Assembly: GCA_023052935.1 (NCBI GenBank)
Contig: CM041295.1
Location: 104,456,711-104,520,710, forward strand
Length of the DNA stretch: 64,000 nt
Direction of reading: 5' to 3'
DNA from: Piezodorus guildinii
Lineage: Eukaryota > Arthropoda > Insecta > Hemiptera > Pentatomidae
Below the pieces are notes generated by a model, which worked only from the letters and a program-made list of their open reading frames with translations, did not search any database and had not been told where the DNA came from. The position numbers and the translations under genes were made by a program. Shown here one piece after another: positions 42,331 through 52,365 of this stretch (positions within the stretch are counted from its first letter, which is position 1; the number at the start of each line of letters is the position of its first letter).

Positions 42331-43275
42331 AGCTGAACTGTCTCTCCTAGATACTAGGTGGAATGTCCCTCTTAGATACTAGGTGGAATGTCTCTTGATA
42401 CTGGTGGACTGTCCTCCTAGATACTAGGTGGAATGTCCCTCTTAGATACTAGGTGGACTGTCCCTCCTAGATACTAGGTGGAATGTCCCTCTTAGATACT
42501 AGGTGGTCAGTCCCTCCTAGATACTAGGTGGACCGTCCCTCTTAGATACTAGGTTGACCGTCCCTCTTAGATACTAGGTCTACCGTCCCTCTTAGATACT
42601 AGGTCTACCGTCCCTCTTAGATACGAGGTGGACCGTCCCTCTTAGATACTAGGTCTACCGTCCCTCTTAGATACTAGGTGGAATGTCCCTCTTAGATACT
42701 AGGTGGACCGTCCCTCCTAGATACTAGGTGGACCGTCCCTCTTAGATACTAGGTGGACTGTCCCTCTTAGATACTAGGTGGACTGTCCCTCCTAGATACT
42801 AGGTGGACCGTCCCTCTTAGATACTAGGTGGACTGTCCCTCCTAGATACTAGGTGGACTTTCCCTCCTAGATACTAGGTGGACAGTCCCTCCTAGATACT
42901 AGGTGGACCGTCCCTCTTAGATACTAGGTCTACCGTCCCTCTTAGATACTAGGTGGACTGTCCCTCCTAGATACTAGGTGGACCGTCCCTCTTAGATACT
43001 AGGTGGACTGTCCCTCCTAGATATTAGGTGGACTGTCCCTCCTAGATATTAGGTGGACTGTCCCTCCTAGATAATAGGTGGACTGTCTCTCCTAGTAATA
43101 GGTGGACTGTCTCTCCTAGCTACTAGGTGGACTATCCCTCCTAGCTACTAGGTGGACAGTCTCTCCTAGATACTAGTTGCACCATCCCCCTACATACTAG
43201 TTGGACTATCTGTACTAGCTACTAAGTAGATTACCCCTCCTAGATAGTAGCTGGGCTTTCCTAGTAGCTACTAGC
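42331..43275. repeat. 25-bp minisatellite, about 37 units
   Basis: The tandem unit is GTCCCTCYTAGATACTAGG followed by TGGACY, with a clear 25-bp period (for example GTCCCT at 42435 and 42460). The core CCTAG-ATA-CTAGG can form a 5-bp hairpin in units with the C variant. Variants alternate (CTT/CCT; GGACC, GGACT, GGAAT, CTACC), with runs of like variants suggesting higher-order spread. Units decay at both edges (42345-42420; 43080-43275). The period is not a multiple of three and no frame stays open. Confidence 0.95.
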
Positions 43276-44185
43276 TAGGCGACACAGAAGAATTTTATAT
43301 TTCCCCTTTGGTTTGCGGCCTGTAGTTGACCTTTTTACTTTACTGCCGCCGCCTCGGGCCAATATTTATCTTTTCCCCTGAGCACTAACACGTTTTTACG
43401 AGCTTCATGTTGTAAGCTCCCCCCGGAGGCCCTCAAGTGTGACTTAATTTTGTGATTCGAAATGTGCTCTGTCATCAGTTCGGGCGGCCGTTAAACCTTC
43501 CCTTTCAGCTCTATTCAAGTTTACATCTTTTCTTTATGATTTTTGCAATATTTCCCAACAAATTAATGTACTTCTTCACGTTTCCTTTTGATTTAGGCTA
43601 CGATCATTATTATTTGTCACACTGGTCTGCAACGAAATCCTCCTTTAAATAAAAATGTGATAAATATGAAGAGCTTAATATGCTAAATCGATGCTTGCTT
43701 TCCTTTTTCTTTTCCAGGTTTTGTAACACATTTATTCAACATTTGTATCAGTTTGAACAATTATAATATATTTTTTTAGCAAAAATAAATCAGTTTCATT
43801 AAAAACCACTATTGAAAAAAAATTATATGAGATATAGAAGATTTAATACTATATTTCTACTCAGAATTATCTAATTTATCATCCGTTATGCATGAAATAG
43901 ATGGGAGGGAAATTCTTTTTTTTATTTGTACACCAGTTTTATTATTGTGGATATTATTTGTTTTATTATTATCAGATACTAATCAAATAACATTAGAACA
44001 TTTCTCTTATTTCAATGATTGAGTTACAACTATTTTATAATGTCTTAACGCTTTGAGGCTATGCCTAATTTTCAAAGATACTAACATTCATTACCAAATT
44101 TAACTATTTATAATTTAATTTGACGATTATAATAAAGCACTACTCGTTTAAAATAATATCTACGATTTTGTGCTCTTTACTTTCA
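43276..44185. other. Single-copy island then AT-rich sequence
   Basis: 43276-43660 is balanced in composition (GCCGCCGCCTCGGGCC near 43346; CCCCCCGGAGGCCC near 43419). The frame 43452-43652 has no recognisable domain. 43660-44185 is AT-rich and unassigned. Confidence 0.4.
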
Positions 44186-44432
44186 CTAGGAGCGGCGTGG
44201 TCGAACACTAGTCTATTGTTCTCCGGATCTTGGGTTCGAATCCAGGCTGTGGCAGAATATTATTTATCCTCTCGTTTTTGCCAGGGGACGACCCTGGTGT
44301 ATGGAATTTCTCATGGGGCAGACCCTACCACTATAAAGTGGGCACCCAAAAACGGTGGAACACCTGGCGGCTGAGTGTGATCCCGGTCTAATCACCTCAT
44401 CGCACGGCCATTGGCCTAGAAATATTATGAAT
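44186..44432 (+). mobile_element. SINE family S1, full-length copy
   Basis: AGGAGCGGCGTGGTCGAACACTAGTC carries the A-box region. GGGTTCGAATCC at 44232-44243 is a perfect B box. The body reads CAGAATATTATTTATCCTC, GGCAGACCCTACCACTATAAAGTGGGCACCC, CACCTGGCGGCTGAG, AATCACCTCATCGCACGGCCATTGGCCTAGAA. The tail is short and CTTT-rich. It abuts an R unit. Confidence 0.85.
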
Positions 44433-45895
44433 CTCTTTCTTTCTTACCTCTATGTGAAGTGAAAGCAAAAAAAAAGCAAGGAAATCTATTGCCATAATGA
44501 AAATTTCAGAATTCGAGTTTTTACTGGAAGTACAACTTTTGAATTCCCTAGACCAAATGACCAAGTCTCGTACAAGGTTTTGTAAAAGGTCTGCGTACAT
44601 ATGGTAAATCAAACGCTAAAACCTTAAGTTGTAAGAAAATGAATCCCATAGCTTAGAAACGTGTTTGTCTGAGATGTTCCGGTATCTTTTTCTGCAAAAT
44701 CGGCGAACCAAAACTGCTACTTTATAATATACATTTTGCATCGTTTTACGATTTTTTCAAATCAGCTCTAACGATTTTGATAAAATACGTTATTAAAATC
44801 TACATTTGAAAGAACTTTAATATCACGTAGGTTTCATTCTGATTGAAAAAGTCATATAGGGCTTAAATGCTGATATTTTAATTTTTTTTCTCTTAAGTAT
44901 CTTTAATTTTTGGATTCCATAAAAATAACTATCTATTCTTGTTCGCATTGGTAAATAACAGTTAAATATGCAAGTTCAGCGAATTTGAAAAATAACAAAG
45001 GGAGAAAACTGAAAAAAATAAAAAAATTAATGCAATTTTTTGTTTTTGAACATAAGAACAGTAATGTACATGTATGATATACCGTTGGAAAGCTAAAGGT
45101 TCTAGAAAAAATGTTATCTTATACACAAGCTTTCAAAATATAATCGAGACTGATGAAAAGCCGATAAAACTAACTGATTATTTTAGATAATAATATAAAA
45201 GATTTTTTTATAAAACACACGTGTCTATAGAAATTCAATTTAATTAATTCTTTAATGTAGGTTTCATTCTGATTGAAAAAGTCATATAGGGCTTAAATGC
45301 TGATATTTTAATTTTTAATTTTAGTACCTTTAATTTGGTAGATTCGAAATTAATCATTATTCAATCTGATTAGTATTGATAAGTAAAAAGAGTTAAAAAT
45401 AAAATTATTCAACTTTAACGAATTTGATAAGCAACTAAATGGGAAAAGATCGTTTCCGAAAATAAGGATAGTAATTAAGAAGCGTTATGAACCGTTGGAA
45501 GGCTAAAGGCTTTAGAAAAAAAATGTCTTTTTAAAATTATTATTTATTGTTTTATATGTTTATGTTATATTCACAAAGTTTTAAAAGTACTTAAAAAATA
45601 ATAAAACTAAGTGATTGTTGTAAATAATACAATCATTTTTATTGGTAGATCATTTCATTTTAAAAATATGTTTTTATCGAAAATCAATGTCCTAAATTTT
45701 GCCTATCCAGGTTTTATTAGGATGGGGATCTTTAATGAGTACCTGACATCGCACAGGCTCGGGACCACTTCTTAACGTCCCCTCAGAAGGACGGCATAGC
45801 TAAGGATTAAAAACTTTAAATTGTTTTTAACCACGGAAGTAAGTGAAAATCGTGTCTTGCGCTCACCAGTTTTTTTTATGTACAGAATATTATAT
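44433..45895 (+). repeat. Two overlapping R units with a 60-bp exact duplication
   Basis: The first copy starts with GTGAAGTGAAAGC and runs to AATTTAATTAATTCTTTA (45256). It includes ACCGTTGGAAAGCTAAAGG near 45081. There the order jumps back: 44827-44886 is repeated exactly at 45257-45316 (offset 430), and R is read again through ACCGTTGGAAGGCTAAAGG (about 45490). It ends at GGAAGTAAGTGAAAATCGTG...GCGCTCACCAGTTTTT (about 45835-45875). A partial tandem duplication or a recombination between copies would produce this. Confidence 0.7.
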
Positions 45896-45964
45896 TTTTA
45901 GAATAAGATGATGAACATGATAACGAAAATTTCATGAAATAGATAGATCGAATATACTCGTACA
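45896..45964. other. Short AT-rich spacer
   Basis: Nothing recognised between the R unit and the inverted-repeat element. Confidence 0.3.
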
Positions 45965-46389
45965 CAGTCGTGGTCATAGAAATCGCATCACTGAATAAAA
46001 AAAGTGTTTCCGAAATTAAACATATGTTTTTAAAAAATGCTGATTATACAAAAAAATAATATTATATATTGAAAATTAATGAAAAGCGTATAAATATCAA
46101 TGATAAAAAATATAGAAGTTTAAGTTTGCTTGTAAAAAAAATACGATATTAATGTGTAAAACTATGACCACTGTTGATTTTTACCATTGCAGTTTTGCGC
46201 GAAATTCGTTCTAATTCCTGTAATCTCACTATGATTATTGTTTCTGATAGCGAATGCCTAAAATTTTACATAATCAAAAATTTTATTATGGTAGTAGTTA
46301 AAAATACTAACCAATAACTTAGGAAGTTTTTTTAATGTAATAAGGTGTAGATTCTTTAAGGTAGAGGTCAAATTATGTGAGAAAAAAAA

Positions 46390-46485
46390 TTGGAGGCTAA
46401 TTGACTTCACCACTCTTTTATTAAAAATAAATGTACACCGTTTCGGCTAAAATGCCATCTTCGGGTGCAAAGGAACTAATTTATT
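46390..46485 (-). mobile_element. Hammerhead-bearing fragment
   Basis: The minus strand reads TTTGCACCCGAAGATGGCATTTTAGCC-GAAACGGTGTACA. Stem II is GGC/GCC and stem I GCAC/GTGT. The first core box is CCGAAGA where CTGANGA is expected, so it is probably inactive. It inserted into the inverted-repeat element. Confidence 0.45.
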
Positions 46486-46489
46486 GTGT

Positions 46490-46800
46490 ATATATGTACT
46501 GTATGTTTGTGGCTATTCCGCCCTAGCTCGGCCTCCACTGGCTTACACCAGTGAAGTGCTGAGTGAGAGGCGTTGGGATCTCTTGGATTCGGCTTCTTCC
46601 CCACTGGTGGGGGAGCAGCAGAGTCTAGGGTCCCTTTGCAGATTGTATATAGTTAAGTTTGCTTGTATGATTTTTATTTATTTCCCAACTTGTATTTATC
46701 TCTACTACAGGTTGTTGTTTTGATTGTTTTTTTGGTTTTATTAATTGTTATTTTCTTGTATATATTTGAATTTATTTATTTCCGTTTTTATGTAATTTGG
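46490..46800 (+). mobile_element. Jockey-like LINE family B, 3' UTR fragment
   Basis: GCTCGGCCTCC...CAGTGAAGTGCTGAGTGAGAGGCGTTGGGATCTC matches the UTR segment at 2780-2870. The downstream TTTTATGTAATTTGGCA matches other B tails, where it is cut by the LINE-A insertion. Confidence 0.6.
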
Positions 46801-47287
46801 CAGACTCTCTAACCTTTCACTTTACTACAAAAGATTCATTTACATGACAATCATAAGGCCTATCTGGAGTTACGGAGTTGAGCTTTGGGGCTCTACTAAA
46901 CCATCAAACACTTCCCGTATCCAATCCTTACAATCAAAAATCCTTCGCAAAATCCTCAGTTGTCGCCAATAAAATCATCCACAAAGATCTTAATGTTCCA
47001 TATCTTGCTGATTTGGCCTGTACCAGGTATCACTCCTTCCATGAAAAACTCCACTTCCACTCTAATCCACTAGTTTCAATCCTTGCTTCCACTACAATTG
47101 CTGACAACCCGCCGAGGCGTCTGAAAAGAAGATGGCCTCGAGACCTTCTTGTTTAGGTTCACTAAAAAAGTGCTGCCAACGGGCAGTTTCTCTTCATGTT
47201 TTTTATCATGTGTTTTATCATTGTTGCATATTTACTTGTATGAAAACATGCAGTTATAAATTTCAATAAATAATTTTTTTTTTTTAA
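46801..47287 (+). mobile_element. Jockey-like LINE family A, C-terminus and tail
   Basis: Encodes LTFHFTTKDSFT-like sequence, then after a shift IRPIWSYGVELWGSTKPSNTSRIQSLQSKILRKIL. It then has NKIIHKDLNVPYLADLACTRYHSFHEKLHFHSNPLVSILASTTIADNPPRRLKRRWPRDLLV-stop (ending 47156). The 3' UTR is GTGCTGCCAACGGGCAGTTTC and the tail ATGCAGTTATAAATTTCAATAAATAA precedes a T run. A deletion near 46965 breaks the frame. The C-terminal sequence is among the best preserved for family A. Confidence 0.85.
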
Positions 47288-47345
47288 AGTAATTAATTTA
47301 TGTTTTTTTTTTTTTTTTTTTTTAGTTTCACTTTAACGTAAAAAA

Positions 47346-47346
<1 letters not shown>

Positions 47347-47410
<64 letters not shown>
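47347..47410. repeat. (AT)n microsatellite
   Basis: An AT run of about 30 repeats with one AA interruption near 47357. Confidence 0.9.
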
Positions 47411-47414
<4 letters not shown>

Positions 47415-47540
47415 ACATTTATTTATTCCATTAAGCTTATGATGGAAAACAAGTAGACAAAAAAAAATATCCGATTGGATCAAATTCATTACTATAAAAA
47501 TAATAATGCATAGGTGATGCGATTTCTATGACAACGACTG

Positions 47541-48160
47541 TATGTCAATTTGGATAGTGAAATAAATTGGCCTATGCGTATTTTTTTTAGCAGTCATCTC
47601 TAATAACATTTGCAATGCTTAATACGACTATGAACAGCTGCACTATTTAATACTCTGTTTCAAAGCCGCTTTAAAGGGTAGTATTATTCTTAATTCTAAG
47701 AATGTTTGAACCATTTACATATCACTAATTATTTCGGAATGTGAAATTACTATCCGGCTTAGCCCTCTGAGAAACTCTTAATTAATTCTAGTTATTAACA
47801 TCCGTTTCAATTCCGGTCTGGAACAAGGCTCTTCTCCAATTAAACATACTTAACCTTCCTACCCAGCTACTAAACTACCACCCACGGATTTAACAAACGA
47901 AATTTATCCTTATTGGTAGATTGTGTAAATCTCGAAATGCAAGGAACGTAAATGATAAGAGAGAAGGGTAAATAGTCTGCCTTAGGCACCAAGGCCCCCG
48001 TGTTCTTGAATACATTAGGCCCTGGCAAGGACAAATTAAATGCAACACAAACAAATTAGTGGCTGTTATATAGGAGTAAGTACCCCTTAGCTGCTAAATG
48101 ACCCCCTCCCTACCCCTCTGAATCTATCGCATTAATCACCATCCCTAAGCTTACTTTTTT
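47541..48160. other. Single-copy non-coding island
   Basis: 47600-48130 is balanced in composition and matches no repeat in the window. It contains GTTATATAGGAGTAAGTACCCC near 48066. No coding frame is supported. Confidence 0.4.
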
Positions 48161-49066
48161 ACTTTCACTTACTATATATAGTAAGGGAAAGTATTGCGAT
48201 CGTGAAAATTTTCGAATTCCAGTTTTCAACGGAAATACACGTTTTAGGATCCCCTGAGTCCAAATAACCAAGTCCCGCAAAAAGGTGTGTGTGTGTCTGT
48301 GTGGGTGGTAACTCCCGGTCGGAAACGGTAAGTCCTATGAAACTGAAATTTCATATTTAAGACAACTATACGCCCGAGACGTGACGAAACTTTTTTCATC
48401 AAAATGAGCTTACCAGAAGAGGCACTTTATACCATGCATTTTGCACCTTTTTTCGATTTTCTCAAAAACGGTTCCGACGATTTTGATTAAACTCGCTTTT
48501 TCGATGTAAAATTTAATGGGCTTTAATATCATGTAGGTTTTATTTGGATAAAAATGGTCTGACAGGGCTTAAATGCCGATATTTTAAATTTTCTTCCTCT
48601 AAAGTACCTTTAATTTTGTAGATTCAATAATAATAACTAGATTATCTTGTTAACGCTGATGAAAAACTGGTAAATATATAAATTGAATAAATTCGATACC
48701 CAACTAAAGTAGAAAACAGAAAAAATATTTTTGTAAAGCAATTTTTCGTTTTTGAACATAAGAGCAGTAATATACATGTATGATATACCGTTGGAAAGCT
48801 AAAGATTTTAGAAAAAATATCATCTCATACACAACCTTTTAAAATTTAATAGAGAGTGATGAAATGAACATAAAACTAACTGATTATTTTAGATAATAAT
48901 ATAATAGATTTTTTAATCAAACTCATGTTTCTATAGAAATTTAATTTGATTAATTCCTTAATAATTTCACGTATTTTTATCTCTAACTGTATTTGAAAAT
49001 TCGTTTATTGATTTTAAAAATGGAGGTAAGTGAAAGTCGTGTGTTGCCCGCACCAGATTTTTTTAG
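48161..49066 (+). repeat. R repeat unit, full length (reference copy)
   Basis: Starts ACTTTCACTTAC (48161-48172) and ends GTAAGTGAAAGT (49026-49037) followed by CGTGTGTTGCCCGCACCAGATTTTT. Internal landmarks in order: ATTGCGATCGTGAAAATTTTCG, CACGTTTTAGG, a short GT tract, AAGACAACTATACGCCCGAGA, TTTCTCAAAAACGG, CATGTAGGTTTTAT, GACAGGGCTTAAATGCCG, AAAGTACCTTTAATTTTGTAG, ATATACCGTTGGAAAGCTAAAG, ACTAACTGATTATTTTAGATAATAATATAATAG. No coding capacity. Likely a non-autonomous DNA element of unknown superfamily. Confidence 0.8.
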
Positions 49067-49133
49067 AAATAGCTTGCTGCAACTAATCTCACAACAGATT
49101 TACTCATCGAAAATTGTATGTCAGCAACGGATA
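49067..49133. other. Short spacer
   Basis: Nothing recognised between the R unit and the inner inverted arm. Confidence 0.3.
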
Positions 49134-50040
49134 GTCTAAGATCCGAACTTGAAACGATCTTCACAGAGCTGATAATAGAATGAAACATGTTTTATAAAAA
49201 AAAAAAATAGTATATTAGAAAATATCTTAAGAATGGGTTGCCTGAAAAAAAATCCTGGACAGACTATTTTTTTTTTTATAAAAAAAAATGATTTTTAATT
49301 AAACGTTGCAACATCACGATAATAAGAAAACTTTTACCCTGACTTGAAGTATCAAAGTTATAGTGTGCAGCCGTTGGGTTGCCTAATCTTTTCCTGGACA
49401 AACTATCAGTTGTCAGGTAAAAGCTGGTATGTCGATATCAGTTATCTGCTCCGGCTTAATAATAGAAAAAAAATATCATTATAAGCGTTGTTGTATTGCA
49501 AACACATTGATATAGGGTTGCCTGCGAAAAACTTGGTCCTAATCGTGGTTGCCGAATTTTAAAGGTTAAATTTTAACGCGAGTGGAAATCCGTGACAGAT
49601 AGATCCGAGTTGAGTATAGCGTGTAATAATAAAGGATCCAACATTGCAGTTTGATATCCCATATGAAATTACAGGACCTCAACAAATCAGAAACAAACAT
49701 TTTGGGCAAAGCCATAAAAATTACCGTTTCAAAGATGCTTTGGTACACTTCTTGGCTGATTATTGGGAAAACAAAAATGTACTGTCAATAATATAAAACA
49801 GAAAAATACTTTTAACTGTTGAACATCTGTGTTACTCGTATCAAGCTCAGAAAAATTGTGTTAAAATATTCGAAGAAGTTTAAAAAAAAAAAAAAAAATT
49901 AAAATAGCCTTTTTTTTTAATCTTTTTTTTAGGCAACCCATTCTTAACATATTTTCTAATATACTAAATTTGTTATAATATGTATGTTTTATTCTATCAT
50001 CAGCTCAGTGAAGATCGTTGCAAGGTCGGATCTTCTACTA
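49134..50040. mobile_element. Foldback-like element with ~139-bp internal tandem units
   Basis: Arms 49134-49252 and 49929-50040 are inverted copies of moderate-to-high similarity (GATCCGAACTTGAAACGATCTTCACAGAGCTGATAATAGAAT against its complement). From the left arm inward, GGGTTGCCT recurs at about 49236, 49375 and 49514, a spacing of about 139 bp, each followed by a CCTGGACA-AAACTAT or related phrase. The core has no convincing coding frame. The layout parallels the element at 32045-33385. Confidence 0.65.
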
Positions 50041-50259
50041 GGAGTATCGAAAGAATTTTTTACATCGAATTTATTAACTCGTTGAGGGTTCGCTCAGTTC
50101 GTCTTAAATCATCGCTGAAGAGAACAGCCATACGGATTGAAGATAGTTCATGCCATTTAGAACGTCTGTAACAGACTTTACAAGTATTTAAAATCGCTTA
50201 CCTCAGCAATCCTAATGTTACCTCATTTTTCATTTAAATTACCTCGAGGGATCACCTGT
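50041..50259. other. Unassigned
   Basis: Includes TCGTTGAGGGTTCGCTCAGTTCGTC (about 50078). The frame 49980-50171 overlaps the foldback arm and has no recognisable domain. Confidence 0.3.
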
Positions 50260-50465
50260 GGTGATTAGCTAGAGAGACTTTTATACCTTAGTTCGCGGAC
50301 TCAATAGTTTACCACATTGTATATAATATTATTGAAATAGTATTTCTTTTGTATCTTTTTAGCCCTGATGATGACCCACAAAGGGGGGTCGAAACGTTGG
50401 CAAGCAATAAATAGTTGAAACTATTTAGCTGTTTCATTTACTTACCGCCACCCGGACTAATTCCG
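50260..50465 (+). mobile_element. Hammerhead-bearing module
   Basis: The segment around the ribozyme-like motif: TAGTATTTCTTTTGTATCTTTTTAGCC upstream and AAGCAATAAATAGTTGAAAC downstream. It lies between the foldback element and an R unit. I could not define inverted arms or a target duplication for this copy. Confidence 0.45.
50362..50401 (+). ncRNA. Hammerhead ribozyme-like motif
   Basis: GCC (50362-50364) pairs with GGC (50399-50401) as stem I. CTGATGA is at 50365-50371. Stem II is GACCC/GGGTC (50373-50377 with 50386-50390). GAAAC is at 50391-50395 and GTT at 50396-50398. As in the 26399 copy, one extra base (T) follows CTGATGA. Different stem II sequences with preserved pairing in the two copies argue for selection on structure. 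Confidence 0.5.
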
Positions 50466-51385
50466 TCCAGTAATTCGAAAATTTTCACGGTAGTAATTCT
50501 TTCTGTTACTATATATTTCATATGTAGCAGGTGAAAGTAAGAAACAAATCTGGTGCGGACAACACACGACTTTCACTTACCTCCGTTTTTAAAATAAATG
50601 AAAGAATTTTCAAAAACAGTTCGAGATAAAAATACGTGAAACTATTAAGGAATTAATTAAATTAAATTTCTATAGAAACATGTGTTTTATTAAAAAATCT
50701 ATTATATTATTATCTAAAATAATCAGTTAGTTTTATGTTCATTTCATCACTCTCTATTAACTTTTTAACGCTTGTGTATGAGATAATATTTTTTCTAAAA
50801 TCTTTAGCTTTCCAACGGTATATCATTCATGTATATTACTGCCCTTATGTTCAAAAACGAAAAATTGCATTAAAAAATATTTTTTCTGTTTTCTCCTTTA
50901 GTTAGGTATCGAATTTATTCAATTTATATATTTACCTGTTTTTTATCAGCGTTAACAAGATAATATAGTTATTTTTATTGAATCTACAAAATTAATGGTA
51001 CTTTAAGGGATGAATGATATTAAAGCCTATTAAATATTACATCGATATAGCGAGTTTAATCAAAATCGTCGGAACCGTTTTCGAGAAAATCGAAAAAAGG
51101 TGCAAAATGCGTAATATAAAGTGCCTCTTCTGGTAAGCTCATTTTGATGAAAAAAGTTTTGTCACGTCTCGGGCGTATAGTTGTCTTAAATATAAAATTT
51201 CAGTTCCATAGGACTTACCGTTTCCGCCCGGGAGTTACCACATACACACACACACACAGACCTTTTTGCGGGACTTGGTTATTTGGACTCAGGGAACCCT
51301 AAAACGTGTATTTCCGTTGAAAACTGGAATTCGAAAATTTTCATGATCGCAATACTTCCCCTTACTATATATAGTAAGTGAAAGT
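50466..51385 (-). repeat. R repeat unit, full length, preceded by a fragment of another
   Basis: 50466-50541 is the end of one minus-strand R (AATTCGAAAATTTTCACGG...GCAGGTGAAAGTAAG). A complete copy follows at 50547-51385, from AATCTGGTGCGGACAACACACGAC to AGTAAGTGAAAGT. The complete copy is in inverted orientation to 48161-49066 and shares all landmarks, so the two form a long inverted repeat spanning about 3.2 kb. The head-to-tail junction at 50541-50547 suggests tandem R units also occur. Confidence 0.8.
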
Positions 51386-52349
51386 AATAAGATAAAGTGG
51401 GAAAAGTGTATCAATGTATTTTTAATGTAAAACTTTAAACATAAACAACTTCATGTACAAAAAGTAAATTGTGGACAAAAGTATCCTGTGTCCGATCAAC
51501 CCAATTTAGTTGAGCAGCATTTCTTTTTAATAAAGTGTTTCTTTCATTGGCGAATTTTAGGATGAAGAATGGAAAGGTATGAAGTAGATGTATCACGTAT
51601 AGAACGCATGGTTTCGGATTCGCTACACTTTGTTTATGTTTGGAAGGAGCTTAAAGACCGTAGAATATCTCCGAAATTATCCGACATTGGTAGTCAAAGG
51701 AGGGGCGTTAGGGCTGGTGGAGGTTAGGACGGTAGGAGGGGGTACTCAAGCAAACATTAACTCTTTTGTAAAAGCCTTTCCAAGTTACTGGGGCCATTCT
51801 TGGGATCCCTCGCGCTAGGGCATTAGTAGTGCTCTGGAAAATTGTCACGTATTTGGGATCTGTGTAAATCGAAATGCCTTCTCTTTCTTTCTTCCGTTTT
51901 TTTCAGATATTTCGCCTGATGCGTATATTGGATGAGAACGATAAAAATAAGCTTACGCTATTATAACTTTTTTTTTTAATGCTTTAACCATTTAGAGAAA
52001 CCCCTTGGGGAAAAAAAAAATTGAATTTCACTTATCTATCAACTTATGAACTGAGAGAAGTGTCTGGTTATGAAAAGAAGAAGTGAATGTTGTTTAACTT
52101 CTTTGGGTTTTCTCTCTACTCAGCATACGTATTAATCTATACCAGGCATCTTATGCATATAAATAAATGGTTATTTTCTTATTTTATCTTATCTATTGAT
52201 TTGTTTTAAAAATGTACAGTGACAAATAGAATCCTTAAACTTATGTACATTATTAAAACAAAAATGTTTTTCTTCTCTCATATATTATCCTTAATTTAAT
52301 TACAAGAAAATAAAATTTGTTAGGATACGGACTTATATAAATCAGAAAT
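51386..52349. other. Single-copy island then AT-rich sequence
   Basis: 51440-51860 is balanced in composition and single-copy here (GGAGGGGCGTTAGGGCTGGTGGAGG near 51700). The frame 51630-51818 has no recognisable domain. 51880-52349 is AT-rich. Confidence 0.4.
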
Positions 52350-52365
52350 AATAATAATAAGAAGA

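Larger units (their letters stand above)
45965..47540. mobile_element. TA-flanked inverted-repeat element, copy 2, with nested insertions
   Basis: The left end CAGTCGTGGTCATAGAAATC-GCATCAC and the right end (complement CAGTCGTTGTCATAGAAATC-GCATCAC, ending 47540) match copy 1 at 24913-25813, including subterminal TAGTTAAAAATACTAACCAATAAC. TA follows at 47541-47542; the left flank reads TACA, so the duplication is worn there. It has been invaded by a hammerhead-bearing fragment, a LINE-B tail and a LINE-A 3' end. Confidence 0.7.

Noticed and set aside
42331..43275. CRISPR array
   Set aside because: The 25-bp units are contiguous with no unique spacers, and the context is eukaryotic; it is a minisatellite.
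44190..44260. Functional tRNA gene
   Set aside because: Same reason: it is the head of a full-length S1 SINE.
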